DNA from: CAYSLA01 sp964431685
GTDB taxonomy: Bacteria; Armatimonadota; UBA5829
NCBI GenBank assembly: GCA_964431685.1
Contig: CAYSLA010000001.1
Location: 12,527 to 76,526 of the forward strand
Length of the DNA: 64,000 bases
Direction: 5' to 3'
Every line of letters begins with the position of its first letter. Position 1 is the stretch's first letter. A model generated the notes under the pieces. It saw only the letters and a list, made by a program, of their open reading frames with translations. It had not been told where the DNA came from and made no database searches. The translations under genes and the position numbers were made by a program. Shown here one piece after another: positions 51,873 to 61,467 of the stretch.

Positions 51873-53149
51873 CAGTGCAAAACAGCGACTGTTCCGCAAA
51901 CGTGAATTCCTCGGCCTCGCTCAGAACGGAATATCCACTGGCGTGCACCACGTGGGGAGAAGAGGAAATCGAGTCCGTCGTGAAGGTGCTGGAGTCCGGC
52001 AGACACACGATGGGTGACCGAGTACGTCTGTTCGAGTCCGCAGTTGCCTCACGGTTCGGGTCGAAACACGCGATAATGGTCAACAGCGGCTCTTCGGCCA
52101 ACCTGCTCGCCGTGGCAGCACAGATGCACCGCGGCGAGAGTCCCCTGCAAAAGGGCGATGAAGTGCTTGTACCCGCGGTCAGTTGGGCCACAACGTACTT
52201 TCCGGTATCCCAACACGGGCTGCGGCTCCGCTTTGTGGACATCGACAAAGACACTCTGAACCTCGACACGTCATTGCTGGAAGACGCAATCACGCCGCGC
52301 ACTCGTGCTCTGCTCGCTGTCAATCTGCTGGGCAACCCCAACGATTTTGACGTACTGCGCAGTTTCTGTCAGCGTCACGACCTGATACTGCTGGAAGACA
52401 ACTGCGAATCCATGGGTGCAACGTACATGTCCCGGCACACAGGCACGTTCGGCGAGTGTTCCACTATGAGCACATTCTTCTCCCACCACATTTGCACGAT
52501 GGAAGGCGGATTGGTGCTCACCGACGACGAAGAGCTGGCGCAGATAGTCACCTGCCTGCGCGCACACGGCTGGACGCGGGAGCTGCCTGAACAAAACCAC
52601 GTCTTCGACAAGACGGGGGATCCGTTCGACGATCTCTTCAGGTTCGTTCTTCCGGGATACAACCTGCGCCCACTGGAAATAGAGGCCGCGGTTGGAATCG
52701 TCCAACTCCGGAAGCTGGACAACATGCTCGCCGAACGCAGAAAGAATGCCGCACTGTTCAAGGAGATCTTTGCGAACCGAGAGTACGTATCTACACAGAT
52801 GACGACTGGCGAGAGTTCGTGGTTCGGGTTCGCAATGATACTGCAGGAAGAACTGGCGGGTAAGCGTGCAGAAGTGGTGCAGGCCCTCACAGCGGCGGGG
52901 ATTGAATGCCGCCCCATAGTAGCAGGCAATTTCGCCCGAAACCCGGTTGTACACAAGTTGGACCATAGCATCCACGGCACACTGGACGCAGCCGACAAAA
53001 TCCACAAGGATGGGTTTTTCGTCGGCAATCACCACTACGACATTTCGAACGAGCTGGAGTTACTGCTTGACGTGCTGGATTCGACAGCGCAGCAAGCCGC
53101 GTGTTCGAGTGCAAATGCTGCTAGCGGCCAAAACAGGAGGATAGCGTGA
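51869..53149 (+). CDS. colD: GDP-4-keto-6-deoxymannose 3-dehydratase (ColD-like, PLP)
   Basis: A 426-residue protein with the DegT/StrS aminotransferase fold in which the PLP lysine is replaced by His: FFSHHICTMEGG, His at about residue 206. This replacement defines the B6-dependent 3-dehydratases. ColD-type segments are shared throughout: VPAVSWATTYFP, LEDNCESMGATY, CLRAHGWTRELP, FVLPGYNLRPLE, ESSWFGF and AGIECRPIVAGNF. The Cys-rich [2Fe-2S] insert of RfbH/E1 is absent, again favouring ColD. It removes the C3 hydroxyl of the Gmd product, giving a 3,6-dideoxy sugar. It overlaps the flanking gene ends. Confidence 0.92.
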   Translation: MTVQNSDCSANVNSSASLRTEYPLACTTWGEEEIESVVKVLESGRHTMGDRVRLFESAVASRFGSKHAIMVNSGSSANLLAVAAQMHRGESPLQKGDEVLVPAVSWATTYFPVSQHGLRLRFVDIDKDTLNLDTSLLEDAITPRTRALLAVNLLGNPNDFDVLRSFCQRHDLILLEDNCESMGATYMSRHTGTFGECSTMSTFFSHHICTMEGGLVLTDDEELAQIVTCLRAHGWTRELPEQNHVFDKTGDPFDDLFRFVLPGYNLRPLEIEAAVGIVQLRKLDNMLAERRKNAALFKEIFANREYVSTQMTTGESSWFGFAMILQEELAGKRAEVVQALTAAGIECRPIVAGNFARNPVVHKLDHSIHGTLDAADKIHKDGFFVGNHHYDISNELELLLDVLDSTAQQAACSSANAASGQNRRIA

Positions 53150-53748
53150 TGAATAACGAACAGATTCGCACTGGAACTGACTACCGAGTCCGCAGCCACG
53201 GAATACTCTCGGACCTGATAACCAACGCCGAAAGGATGGCCGAATGCGGGATGACCGAGCAGGCAGCCGAGGTAGCAACCCTTGTGCTGTCATTTGACGC
53301 TGACAATGCGGCCGCACTGAACATTCTTGGTTACAACGCGGCGATGCAGGGTGATTGCGATCGGGCCATAGATTGTTTTCAACGTTCACGCCAGGCCGAT
53401 CCGAACTGCCTTGACGCGGCAGTGAACCTCTTCGCGGTCTACAATCAAGCTGGGCGGCACGATGACGCCGCCTCATTGCGCATGACCTTGCTTGACAGCC
53501 GCCCGGACGACAAGGAGCTAGTCGACCAGCTTGCTGAACGTAGCATCGACGAAATTCGGGCAATGATAGACCACGACCCTGAAAACGCAGCCTACCATCT
53601 GGAAGCGGCCTCACTGTATGAACGACAGGGTGATCAGGCCAAGGCGCTAGAATACTATGAGAACGCCTGGGAACTGGATCCATCAAACGCTTCCGTCCGC
53701 AACAAGGCAATTGAACTCAGGAGCCGCATAGACACGGAGGCAGCTTAG
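53149..53748 (+). CDS. TPR repeat protein
   Basis: A 199-residue soluble protein with about four tetratricopeptide-like repeats (residues 20-190; e.g. AALNILGYNAAMQGDCDRAI, then YHLEAASLYERQGDQAKALE). ATG 53149 has AGGAGG 8 bases upstream and overlaps the colD stop; the stop is one base from the giant glycosyltransferase start. It probably acts as a partner or scaffold for that enzyme, whose own C-terminus is built of the same kind of repeats. No catalytic motif. Confidence 0.85.
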   Translation: MNNEQIRTGTDYRVRSHGILSDLITNAERMAECGMTEQAAEVATLVLSFDADNAAALNILGYNAAMQGDCDRAIDCFQRSRQADPNCLDAAVNLFAVYNQAGRHDDAASLRMTLLDSRPDDKELVDQLAERSIDEIRAMIDHDPENAAYHLEAASLYERQGDQAKALEYYENAWELDPSNASVRNKAIELRSRIDTEAA

Positions 53749-53749
53749 C

Positions 53750-56700
53750 ATGAACCCCAAGCTACTGTATGTAGGGATGCGATACGACTATGGCAGACCG
53801 GGGCGTGGTTTCGATTACGGCTACCGCAACATTGCCTCTTCCCTGAAGACATTCTGCAACAAACGCGGATGGGAGATGCTCTTCTATGACTTCATGGAAA
53901 GAGGCTCTGAACTTGGGCTTGATGCGATGACCGAGGAGCTATCCGACCTATCCGCACGGGAGAAGCCCGACTATGTTTTCTGCAGCTTGTTCGACTTCGA
54001 ACACGACCCAAGACATCAGGCCTTCGCGCAGATGTCAGCCCGTGGGGCTGTCACTATCTCCTGGTTTTCGGACGACAACTGGCGCTTCGACAACTACTCA
54101 TCTCAGATAGCGCCGTGTTTTGACTACGTACTCACGACGATTCCGGGAGCCGTGTCGAGGTATCAGGCTCTGGGACTTGGCGACAAAGTCATACGCACAC
54201 AGTGGGCCTGCAATGAAGAGCTATACCGGCCCAGTGAATCCGTCAAGGATGTCGACGTGAGCTTTGTGGGAATGCCGCACTCTGACCGCGTAGAAGTGCT
54301 GAACGCCCTCATTCAGAACGGGCTGGACGTGCAGGTATTCGGTCATGGCTGGACTGATCGGCCACGATTGCCGTTCTATCAGATGGTGCGGCTGTTCTCA
54401 CGCACAAAGGTCAATCTGAACCTGTCCAATTCTTCGTCCGCTACCTCAAATCAGATGAAAGGGCGTAATTTCGAGATCCCCGGATGCGGCGGATTTCAGT
54501 TGTCCGGACCGGCGGAGGGACTGGCCGACTGCTACGAAGACGGCAAGGAGATTGTGGTCTTCCATTCTACGGATGATCTGATAGACAAGTGCCGCTACTA
54601 TCTTGAGCACGACAATGAACGCGAGGCCATCGCAAGGCGTGGCCATGAGCGGACTATCCGTGAACACACATGGCAGCACCGTCTGAACGACATTTTCGAG
54701 ACCATTGACCGACGCACAACAGCGCACCGCCGAGCCCCGGTGGACGTGAACTCGACTGGCGGCGACGCCGACAGCGGTCACACCATTACCGTCGGCGCCT
54801 GGAACTACTACGAGTCGATGAACATAGGCAATGCCATGTTCAACGCCGCGAATAATGCGACAAACCGAGACAATGTGCTAAGCGTATTTCATCGACTGCG
54901 AGAGCACGGTCTCGAGAATGGGGTGCAAATAGACTCGCTGGATGCGATGAGCGATCTATCCAGGGCTGAGGCATTCCTGTTCTTCGACTTTCCCGACATG
55001 AACCATCCAAAGGTGAAACAGGCGATGGGCACAAACGCCCTCAAGTTCCTGGTCACTTTCGAGCCCGAGGTTGTGCGGCGCGAGAACTGGACATCCCAGA
55101 ACCAGCAGTTGTTCGATTGGATCTTCACCTGGAACGACGACATAGTCGACGGAGAGCGGATCGTTAAGCTCGGTTTCTGCAACGAGTTGCCGTCCACGAT
55201 CCCTAAGAACATCGCCGCCAAGACCCGTATGTGCGCGATGATTAACATGGCTAAGTCGTCGGAGCACGATAGAGAACTTTACAGCAAGCGAGTGGAAGCG
55301 ATACGATGGTTTGAACAGAACCACCCGGATGACTTTGACCTGTATGGAATCGGTTGGAACCAGCGAGAGTATCCGTCCTACCGAGGTCCAGTGCCGAGCA
55401 AGGCAGACGTCCTGAAGAAGACTCGTTTTGCGATATGCTACGAGAACGCGGAGGGCTTTTCGGGCTATATCACGGAGAAGATATTCGACTGTTTCGTGGC
55501 CGGCTGCGTGCCAATATACTGGGGTGCGCCCAATGTGGCGGAGTACATACCCGCCCATTGTTATGTAGATCGTCTGGCATTTGGCACCTACGCGGAGCTG
55601 TACGATTTCCTAACAGGCATCACCGACGATCAGTACAAGGCCTATCTGGAGAACATAGAACAGTTTCTCAGAAGTCCACAGGCAGAAGTATTCACTTCGC
55701 GGCACTTTGCGCGGACGATAGTCGAACGGATAAAGTACAATGTGACCCAGAGCCGACGGTGCGCTCCGGCGGTCAGTGTTGCTATACCTTCATACAACTA
55801 CGGACGCTACGTAGCACAGGCCATCGAGAGCGTCCTGGGACAGGACTGGGATGATCTGGAACTCGTCATATTGGACAACGCCTCCACCGACAACACTCCG
55901 GAGATAGTGAAGCCATATCTCGCGGACAGCCGCGTTCGCCACTTCAGAAATGATACCACTCTGCCAGTCCAGCAGAACTGGCAGAAGGCTGCAGGGCTTT
56001 GCCGTGGAAGGTATCTTGCAATCCTCTCCGCAGATGACTATTTCCTGCCAGGCCACCTCAGCAGTTTGGTGCGTCTTCTTGAGGATAATCCTCATTGTGA
56101 TCTGGCATACACACGTGTCCAGGGCGTGAACGAAGCCGGAGAGGCAATATATACCAATAGCCCCGGCGACAGCATTCGTCCGGAGACCTATGTCGGTGGC
56201 TATGACGAATACATCGACTCACTGGTGCACGGCTGCTATATCACACCCAGTGCGGCAATCATCCGTCGGGATGCGTTCCGCAAGGTCGGAGGATTTGACA
56301 CAGACTGCAAGGGAGCAATCGACCTTGACCTTTGGATCCGCCTTGCCGAGCGCAATCCCAACTTCATATTCGTGGGAAGACCGACAACAGCCTACAGGTT
56401 CCACGGTCCGCAGGACTCACAGCGTTACTTCGCCTCGGCGGAACCCCTGGAGGACTATCTCAGAATAGTCGAAAAGGCGTTGTCCTCGCCGCGGGCGGCC
56501 CAAGTACGCCAGGCCGGTGAAGGCATCATGAAGATGATCCAAATGAAGCTCAACAACACGCCGGTCATAAAGCGGATCAACGCGGTTGCCCAGGCTCTCA
56601 CTGATGATGTCATCCCGAGCGAACCATCGGTAGGGTGCGATCTGAAGTCGCCACCCATCGAGGCATGCAGGCCACAGACCGTAAGTCTTTGCATGATCGC

Positions 56701-59548
56701 CCGAAACGAAGAAGATTTCATCGAACAGGCGCTGCTGAGCGTGGACCGGCTTGTGTGCGAGAAGATCGTCGTAGACACGGGTTCGGACGATGCTACACGC
56801 GAGATCGCGGCCGGGTGTGGTGCGCAGGTTTACGACTTCGTGTGGAACGACAGCTTCGCAGACGCCAGAAACAACGCAATTGGCCACGCAGTTGGAGACT
56901 GGATTCTGTTCCTTGACGCCGATGAGACACTTGACAAAGCAGGAATTGAAGCAGTTCTGAAGGCGATCCACGAGACAGAATATGCCGCGTATGACTTCCC
57001 GATAGTTAACTACCTCTCCGGCGGCAACAATCCGGACATCCAGCTCTCGCAGTGCTGCCGACTGTTCAGGAACATTCCCAAGCACCGTTACTCTGGCCGT
57101 ATACACGAACGAGTGGCGCCAGCCGTCGAATCGGCCGGCGGCAAAACCGGTCTAATGTCCACGGTGATACACCACCACGGGTATCGCCCGGAAGTGGTGC
57201 AATCACGGGGAAAGAGGGAGCGGAACGTTCGTCTCCTGAATGATGAATTGCGTGAGAAGCCTGACGACGCCTACACGCTCTATCACCTCGGCAACGAGCA
57301 CTTCAGCACCGGTGACTACAAGAAAGCCAGGAGATGCTACCAGAAAGCAGTCCAGAACAGCCGCGATTGTGATGTCTTCACACCTCTGGCGTATTCACAT
57401 CTGACCGACACGCTGATTGCCACAGGAAGGAATGACGATGCACTGCGAACCGTCGAGACTGCTGAAGGCAGGCGCATAGTACACCCTCAGCTTTCTCACT
57501 GCAAAGGCAATGCGCTTCGTATGCTCGGAAGATTTGGCGAGGCCATCGATGCTTATGAGCAGGGTCTCCAAATGGGTCAGCAAGGCATGTGGACCGGCGA
57601 TCCTGGTACGTGGGGCTTCAAGGCAAACTACGGGGCAGCGGCCGCCTGCGTGGCTGAGGGACGCTATGAGCGAGCCATCTCGCACGCGGAGATGGGCCTC
57701 AAGTCAAGACCGGATTGTACCGAACTCCGCGACATACTCGCGCAGGCCCGCGATCTGCTCCACGCAAGTCCGTCAGATGCCGCGCAATCGGCTGTTCGTC
57801 TGGGCTCAGGGCAAGATACCGGCAGCAAACCGAGGCTCTCGCTTTGCATGATAGTAAAGAACGAGGAGCAGTTTCTGGAGAAGTGTCTGCAGAGCGTCGA
57901 TGGCATTGTCGATGAGTTGATTGTTGTAGACACAGGGAGCGTCGACCGCACTGTAGAAATCGCCGGGCAGCACGGCGCAAAAGTGCATTTATTCGAATGG
58001 ACGGGGAGTTTCGCGGACGCGAGAAACGAGTCGCTGAGGTATGCGACTGGCGAATGGATACTCATACTCGACGCTGACGAGGTCCTGGATCCGATGAGCC
58101 ATCGGGCGATAACGGATGCCATAGTCAATCCTATAGCCGATGGATACGAGCTTTTCTTCAGGAACCCGGTGACTTTGGATTCAGACGCGGACTACACTGA
58201 ACACCGCGTGTGCAGACTGTTCCGCAACAAACCTGAATACCGGTTCTGCAGCAGAATCCATGAGAACATTGAGACAGCACTGCTCGCCAATGGCGGAAAA
58301 GTGGCGTCAATCGAGGCGCTGATCCACCACTACGGCTACACGTGGGACGTCGTTCAGGCCCGCGACAAACCCGAGCGATATACTGCGATGCTGGAGGAGG
58401 AACTGCGGGAGCACCCGGGGGACCTCTTCTATCTGCATCATCTGACAGCCGCGTACTGCGCGTACGGACGCTACGACAAAGCCGTCCCCCGTCTGCGCGA
58501 GGCTGTGGAGATAGCCCCGATGGATAACTCGTTCACGCCGCTCGTGTGGTCGAACCTGGTGAATGGACTGGTCGAACTGCGCAGACCTGAAGAGGCGATG
58601 GAAGTAGTTGAAAAAGCGGGCGCTCTCGGCATAGATCATCCTCAGTTCGCATTCTGCAAAGGCAATGTCCTTGCGATGCTCGGCAGGCACGAGGAAGCGA
58701 TCGAGTCGTTCAGACACGCGATGGAGACCGGTCGCGGCAGAACCTGGAACGGAGACACGACGACCGCCGGCTACAAGGCCGATTTTGGAATCGCTTCATG
58801 TCTGAAGTCGCTGGAACGCTACGGGGAGGCGATCGAACACCTCCGCAAGGTCCTGGATGTTAAAACGGACAACGAGAAAGCGCTGGAACTGCTGGCCCAA
58901 TGCGCGGCAGGGGCCGGAATGATTGACGAATATGCGAATGCACTCGAGCAACTCAAAGACGTAGCTCCCGGTGACGTTGGGCCGCGAATCAGACTGGCGG
59001 AACTCCGGGAGCACGCGGGCGACACCACCGGCGCGCTCGAACGATATATGGAAATCGTGGACTCCGGCGAGGCGACGCCCGCTGTGTGGTTCAAGATTGC
59101 CACTCTGCTAGAGGCCGCTGGCAACCCGTCTGACGCTGAACAGGCATATCTTCGGTGCATAACAAACAAACCTGACTGCGTGCAGGCTTATGACAACTTG
59201 GGGCTCCTCTATGCCGCACAGGGCGATCTCCAGAAGGCAGTTGACACGTTCAGCCAGGCACTTACAGTAGACGACACATACGCGAACGCCTACTTTAACC
59301 TCGGTGATCTGTTGTATGGCGCGGGAGACTATGCAACCGCGGCCGGCTTCTATCAGACAGGAACAAAGCACGATACCGCAAGGCCAAACGCCGTTCTTAT
59401 GACGGGCAACTGCCATTTCCATCTGGGCAATCTGCAACTTGCCGCTGCCGCATATCGCGAAGCCCTGCGGCTGCAGCCCGACAATGCGGAAGCAGCCAAC
59501 AATCTGGCAATGGTGGAGGAAATGCTCGAGTCCGACAGAGCAGCGTAA
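53750..59548 (+). CDS. Giant 1932-residue protein with five glycosyltransferase domains and TPR blocks
   Basis: Uninterrupted 5.8-kb gene. Domains in order: (1) about residues 1-325, CgeB/GT1-like transferase (SFVGMPHSDRVEVLNAL, FEIPGCGGFQLSGPAEG); (2) about 345-660, GT10 fucosyltransferase type (FAICYENAEG plus GYITEKIFDCFVAG and VPIYWGAPNVAEYIP); (3) about 673-880, GT2 (VSVAIPSYNYGRYVAQAIES, LSADD); (4) about 975-1170, GT2 (TVSLCMIARNEEDF, LFLDADETLD) then TPRs to about 1340; (5) about 1360-1555, GT2 (RLSLCMIVKNEEQF, LILDADEVLD) then TPRs to the end. Domains 4 and 5 with their TPRs are internal duplicates. No signal peptide or membrane helix, so it is cytosolic. GT10 enzymes use GDP-fucose-type donors, matching the GDP-sugar genes just upstream. 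Likely builds one oligosaccharide in sequence; acceptor unknown. Confidence 0.92.
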   Translation: MNPKLLYVGMRYDYGRPGRGFDYGYRNIASSLKTFCNKRGWEMLFYDFMERGSELGLDAMTEELSDLSAREKPDYVFCSLFDFEHDPRHQAFAQMSARGAVTISWFSDDNWRFDNYSSQIAPCFDYVLTTIPGAVSRYQALGLGDKVIRTQWACNEELYRPSESVKDVDVSFVGMPHSDRVEVLNALIQNGLDVQVFGHGWTDRPRLPFYQMVRLFSRTKVNLNLSNSSSATSNQMKGRNFEIPGCGGFQLSGPAEGLADCYEDGKEIVVFHSTDDLIDKCRYYLEHDNEREAIARRGHERTIREHTWQHRLNDIFETIDRRTTAHRRAPVDVNSTGGDADSGHTITVGAWNYYESMNIGNAMFNAANNATNRDNVLSVFHRLREHGLENGVQIDSLDAMSDLSRAEAFLFFDFPDMNHPKVKQAMGTNALKFLVTFEPEVVRRENWTSQNQQLFDWIFTWNDDIVDGERIVKLGFCNELPSTIPKNIAAKTRMCAMINMAKSSEHDRELYSKRVEAIRWFEQNHPDDFDLYGIGWNQREYPSYRGPVPSKADVLKKTRFAICYENAEGFSGYITEKIFDCFVAGCVPIYWGAPNVAEYIPAHCYVDRLAFGTYAELYDFLTGITDDQYKAYLENIEQFLRSPQAEVFTSRHFARTIVERIKYNVTQSRRCAPAVSVAIPSYNYGRYVAQAIESVLGQDWDDLELVILDNASTDNTPEIVKPYLADSRVRHFRNDTTLPVQQNWQKAAGLCRGRYLAILSADDYFLPGHLSSLVRLLEDNPHCDLAYTRVQGVNEAGEAIYTNSPGDSIRPETYVGGYDEYIDSLVHGCYITPSAAIIRRDAFRKVGGFDTDCKGAIDLDLWIRLAERNPNFIFVGRPTTAYRFHGPQDSQRYFASAEPLEDYLRIVEKALSSPRAAQVRQAGEGIMKMIQMKLNNTPVIKRINAVAQALTDDVIPSEPSVGCDLKSPPIEACRPQTVSLCMIARNEEDFIEQALLSVDRLVCEKIVVDTGSDDATREIAAGCGAQVYDFVWNDSFADARNNAIGHAVGDWILFLDADETLDKAGIEAVLKAIHETEYAAYDFPIVNYLSGGNNPDIQLSQCCRLFRNIPKHRYSGRIHERVAPAVESAGGKTGLMSTVIHHHGYRPEVVQSRGKRERNVRLLNDELREKPDDAYTLYHLGNEHFSTGDYKKARRCYQKAVQNSRDCDVFTPLAYSHLTDTLIATGRNDDALRTVETAEGRRIVHPQLSHCKGNALRMLGRFGEAIDAYEQGLQMGQQGMWTGDPGTWGFKANYGAAAACVAEGRYERAISHAEMGLKSRPDCTELRDILAQARDLLHASPSDAAQSAVRLGSGQDTGSKPRLSLCMIVKNEEQFLEKCLQSVDGIVDELIVVDTGSVDRTVEIAGQHGAKVHLFEWTGSFADARNESLRYATGEWILILDADEVLDPMSHRAITDAIVNPIADGYELFFRNPVTLDSDADYTEHRVCRLFRNKPEYRFCSRIHENIETALLANGGKVASIEALIHHYGYTWDVVQARDKPERYTAMLEEELREHPGDLFYLHHLTAAYCAYGRYDKAVPRLREAVEIAPMDNSFTPLVWSNLVNGLVELRRPEEAMEVVEKAGALGIDHPQFAFCKGNVLAMLGRHEEAIESFRHAMETGRGRTWNGDTTTAGYKADFGIASCLKSLERYGEAIEHLRKVLDVKTDNEKALELLAQCAAGAGMIDEYANALEQLKDVAPGDVGPRIRLAELREHAGDTTGALERYMEIVDSGEATPAVWFKIATLLEAAGNPSDAEQAYLRCITNKPDCVQAYDNLGLLYAAQGDLQKAVDTFSQALTVDDTYANAYFNLGDLLYGAGDYATAAGFYQTGTKHDTARPNAVLMTGNCHFHLGNLQLAAAAYREALRLQPDNAEAANNLAMVEEMLESDRAA

Positions 59549-59670
59549 CGCCTAACGCTCTGGCGCATCGAACATCAAGGCTTGTGCCAGGAACAAGCTT
59601 CCCGATGTGCATCAGACTCAGTTGTCGGTCTGCGTTGCCGCCCAGGCAACTACCGCTTCCGCGTGGCGGT

Positions 59671-60024
59671 CTATCCGACGGCACGGTAGAGCTCCTTTCC
59701 TTCCTTGAGAGCCGGGTGCAATATGAGCGAATGGTTCTCGGAATGCTGTCGCACATCGCCTTCCGTAACCACGATCACATCCTTGGAGACTCCAAGCGCA
59801 CGAAGACTTCTGTAGGCTTGCTGAGCTGTACGCCTTCGGTGAACTCCGTCGGGCATCACCAGCAATACATCGAGGTCGCTGTTCGGACCCATTTTCCCGC
59901 GCGCCGCAGATCCAAAAAGAATGATCCGACGCGGCTTCACAGACTCCACAATGCGGCGTACTAATTCGGAGAGGAGTCGTTCGTCCGGCATGCCCGAATC
60001 GTTTGAAGTTGCTTGCGTAGCCAT
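59671..60024 (-). CDS. MNT-type minimal nucleotidyltransferase
   Basis: A 117-residue protein of the polymerase-beta/MNT fold: LFGSAARGKMGPNSDLDVLL has the GSx10DxD metal motif, and a later Asp lies in VSKDVIVVTEGDV. Such proteins are usually the antitoxin half of HEPN/MNT pairs, which AMPylate the HEPN toxin. No HEPN gene of normal size follows on the minus strand within the 120 bases to the giant gene, so it appears orphaned. ATG 60024 has GGGAGAG upstream; Mets further upstream lack one. Confidence 0.85.
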   Translation of the reverse strand: MATQATSNDSGMPDERLLSELVRRIVESVKPRRIILFGSAARGKMGPNSDLDVLLVMPDGVHRRRTAQQAYRSLRALGVSKDVIVVTEGDVRQHSENHSLILHPALKEGKELYRAVG

Positions 60025-60222
60025 AGACTCTCCCTTGGTTTTGGAGGCTTTCATCAGAAGTGATCCACAGCATCCGTGCACCCCCTAAGTGTAGCAGTTT
60101 AGCGGCTTCCGTAGCAAGAAGCCATATTGCATCACGCACAAGAGGATTCCGTGCATTAACACTTCACATCGCTTATCGACTACGAGGGCGACTACCACCA
60201 GAAAAAAAGTTCAAAATACCCC

Positions 60223-60250
60223 TTGACAAATTGAAATGGGGGGGTACACT
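60223..60250 (+). promoter_or_regulatory. Promoter of the lipoprotein gene
   Basis: Perfect TTGACA, 16-base spacer, TACACT; about 160 bases of leader follow before the ATG. The 60025-60417 stretch holds this promoter, the leader and nothing else I can support. Confidence 0.55.
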
Positions 60251-60417
60251 GAAAGTGTGTCTTTGCTGTTCTTCGCTGTCCAGGGTTGCGGACCATAGGA
60301 GATCACAAGTCCAAGACTCACGACAACGATACTGCATGCTATGGTACCCTAAGGTAACGGGCAGGTTTCTTGTTTCAGAATACGGTAGTTTCCATCGAGA
60401 GCAGAAGGAGGAGGACA

Positions 60418-61242
60418 ATGAAGAAAGGTTGGTTTGGGCGGCCGCTGGTGCCGGTCGCATTGTCTTTACTGGTATCGCTGACCATCGGTCTTGTGGCCGG
60501 ATGCAAGACCGTTGACACAACTACCACTGCCGCGGCCGCCGCAGCCGCGCCCCCGCAACGGACAGTCGCTGTAACACCAATCACAGGCAGGTCGTTCCAG
60601 CAGATGGTGCGGAGCTGCCGCTCCGTCCCGGCGCCCGTTTCCGCGGGGCTGGTGGATACTAGATACCTCCTGTTCAAGTATTGGTGGGATGATGATGAGC
60701 ATCTTGTCGCCCTGCCGCAGTTCGAGGCGCAAGGACGCCTTGAGCCGGAGGAGTGGATAGCCAAGTTTCAGATGTACGAGGGCGAAGCCCCGTGTTCTTC
60801 GGATTCCTACGCAGTCGACCTACAGCCAACAGAACCGAGCGCGATTGCCATATCTGCTGATAACATATTGTACGACTCCTGGAATCCAGCGTATGCCGAC
60901 GGAGGTCCTGGTGTCGCTATGGCTAAGATGCCCGTGATTACGACTGAAGAACTGCCCTCCGGTCAGGGTGCCTATCAGTCCGTGCGAAACAACAGTGTGC
61001 CCCAAGAAGGCGAACTGCTGGCATTGGTCAGCGCTGACCTAAATCAGGGTGTTGCATTACCGGGCTGTGACCAATGGCGATTTGAGAGCATCAGCTACTG
61101 GTCCGCGTGGCCTGGAGATGGTGACGCGGACGGTGTAGTGGTGAACGGCTGTGGTGGCAGATGGCCATTCATGGCTTCCTATGAGCGTTATAGGTGGTCG
61201 AGGGTTCTCATTGATGAGTTAGTGCTTCCCGGCCTACAATAG
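60418..61242 (+). CDS. Putative lipoprotein of unknown function
   Basis: A 274-residue secreted protein. Signal peptide with lipobox LVAGC (Cys about residue 28), then an Ala/Thr-rich linker and a Cys-containing globular part with Trp-rich motifs (YWWDDDEH, SYWSAWPGDGDADGV, NGCGGRWPF). Strong GGAGGAGG before ATG 60418 and an upstream TTGACA promoter support expression. I do not recognise a family. A 27-base stretch of its coding region (60997-61023) recurs downstream at 61421-61447. Confidence 0.75.
   Translation: MKKGWFGRPLVPVALSLLVSLTIGLVAGCKTVDTTTTAAAAAAAPPQRTVAVTPITGRSFQQMVRSCRSVPAPVSAGLVDTRYLLFKYWWDDDEHLVALPQFEAQGRLEPEEWIAKFQMYEGEAPCSSDSYAVDLQPTEPSAIAISADNILYDSWNPAYADGGPGVAMAKMPVITTEELPSGQGAYQSVRNNSVPQEGELLALVSADLNQGVALPGCDQWRFESISYWSAWPGDGDADGVVVNGCGGRWPFMASYERYRWSRVLIDELVLPGLQ
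60997..61023 (+). repeat. 27-bp direct repeat, copy inside the lipoprotein gene
   Basis: Identical to 61421-61447 (begins GTGCCCCAAGAAGG). Here it codes VPQEGELLA; the flanks of the two copies differ. Confidence 0.8.
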
Positions 61243-61304
61243 ATTCCGCCACGTATCAATAACGGCCTGGATACTCTGCAGTTCTTGTCGGTGTCCCAAC
61301 TATT

Positions 61305-61342
61305 CTTCGATCGGGTGCGATTTGGAATCGCACCCGTAACAG
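61305..61342 (+). repeat. Palindromic repeat unit, copy 1
   Basis: About 38 bases shared with 61468-61505, built around a hairpin CGGGTGCGATT-tgg-AATCGCACCCG (61312-61336, 11-bp perfect stem). Confidence 0.7.
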
Positions 61343-61420
61343 AATCCCGACATCTGCGATGTCCTTGGCTGTCGACGTGTTTCGGGCTGTCGGATTCAAA
61401 ATCCTGGCAGTTCTCTTGCG

Positions 61421-61447
61421 GTGCCCCAAGAAGGCGAACTGCTGGCA
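61421..61447 (+). repeat. 27-bp direct repeat, downstream copy
   Basis: Exact copy of 60997-61023 in the intergenic stretch between the lipoprotein gene and the IS element; possible remnant of a duplicated gene. Confidence 0.8.
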
Positions 61448-61467
61448 CTAGTGCAGAATTCATTAGG

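Noticed and set aside
59549..59670. Possible HEPN gene remnant after the nucleotidyltransferase
   Set aside because: Only about 17 residues (RHAEAVVAWAATQTDN region) are open in the right place; too short to support.
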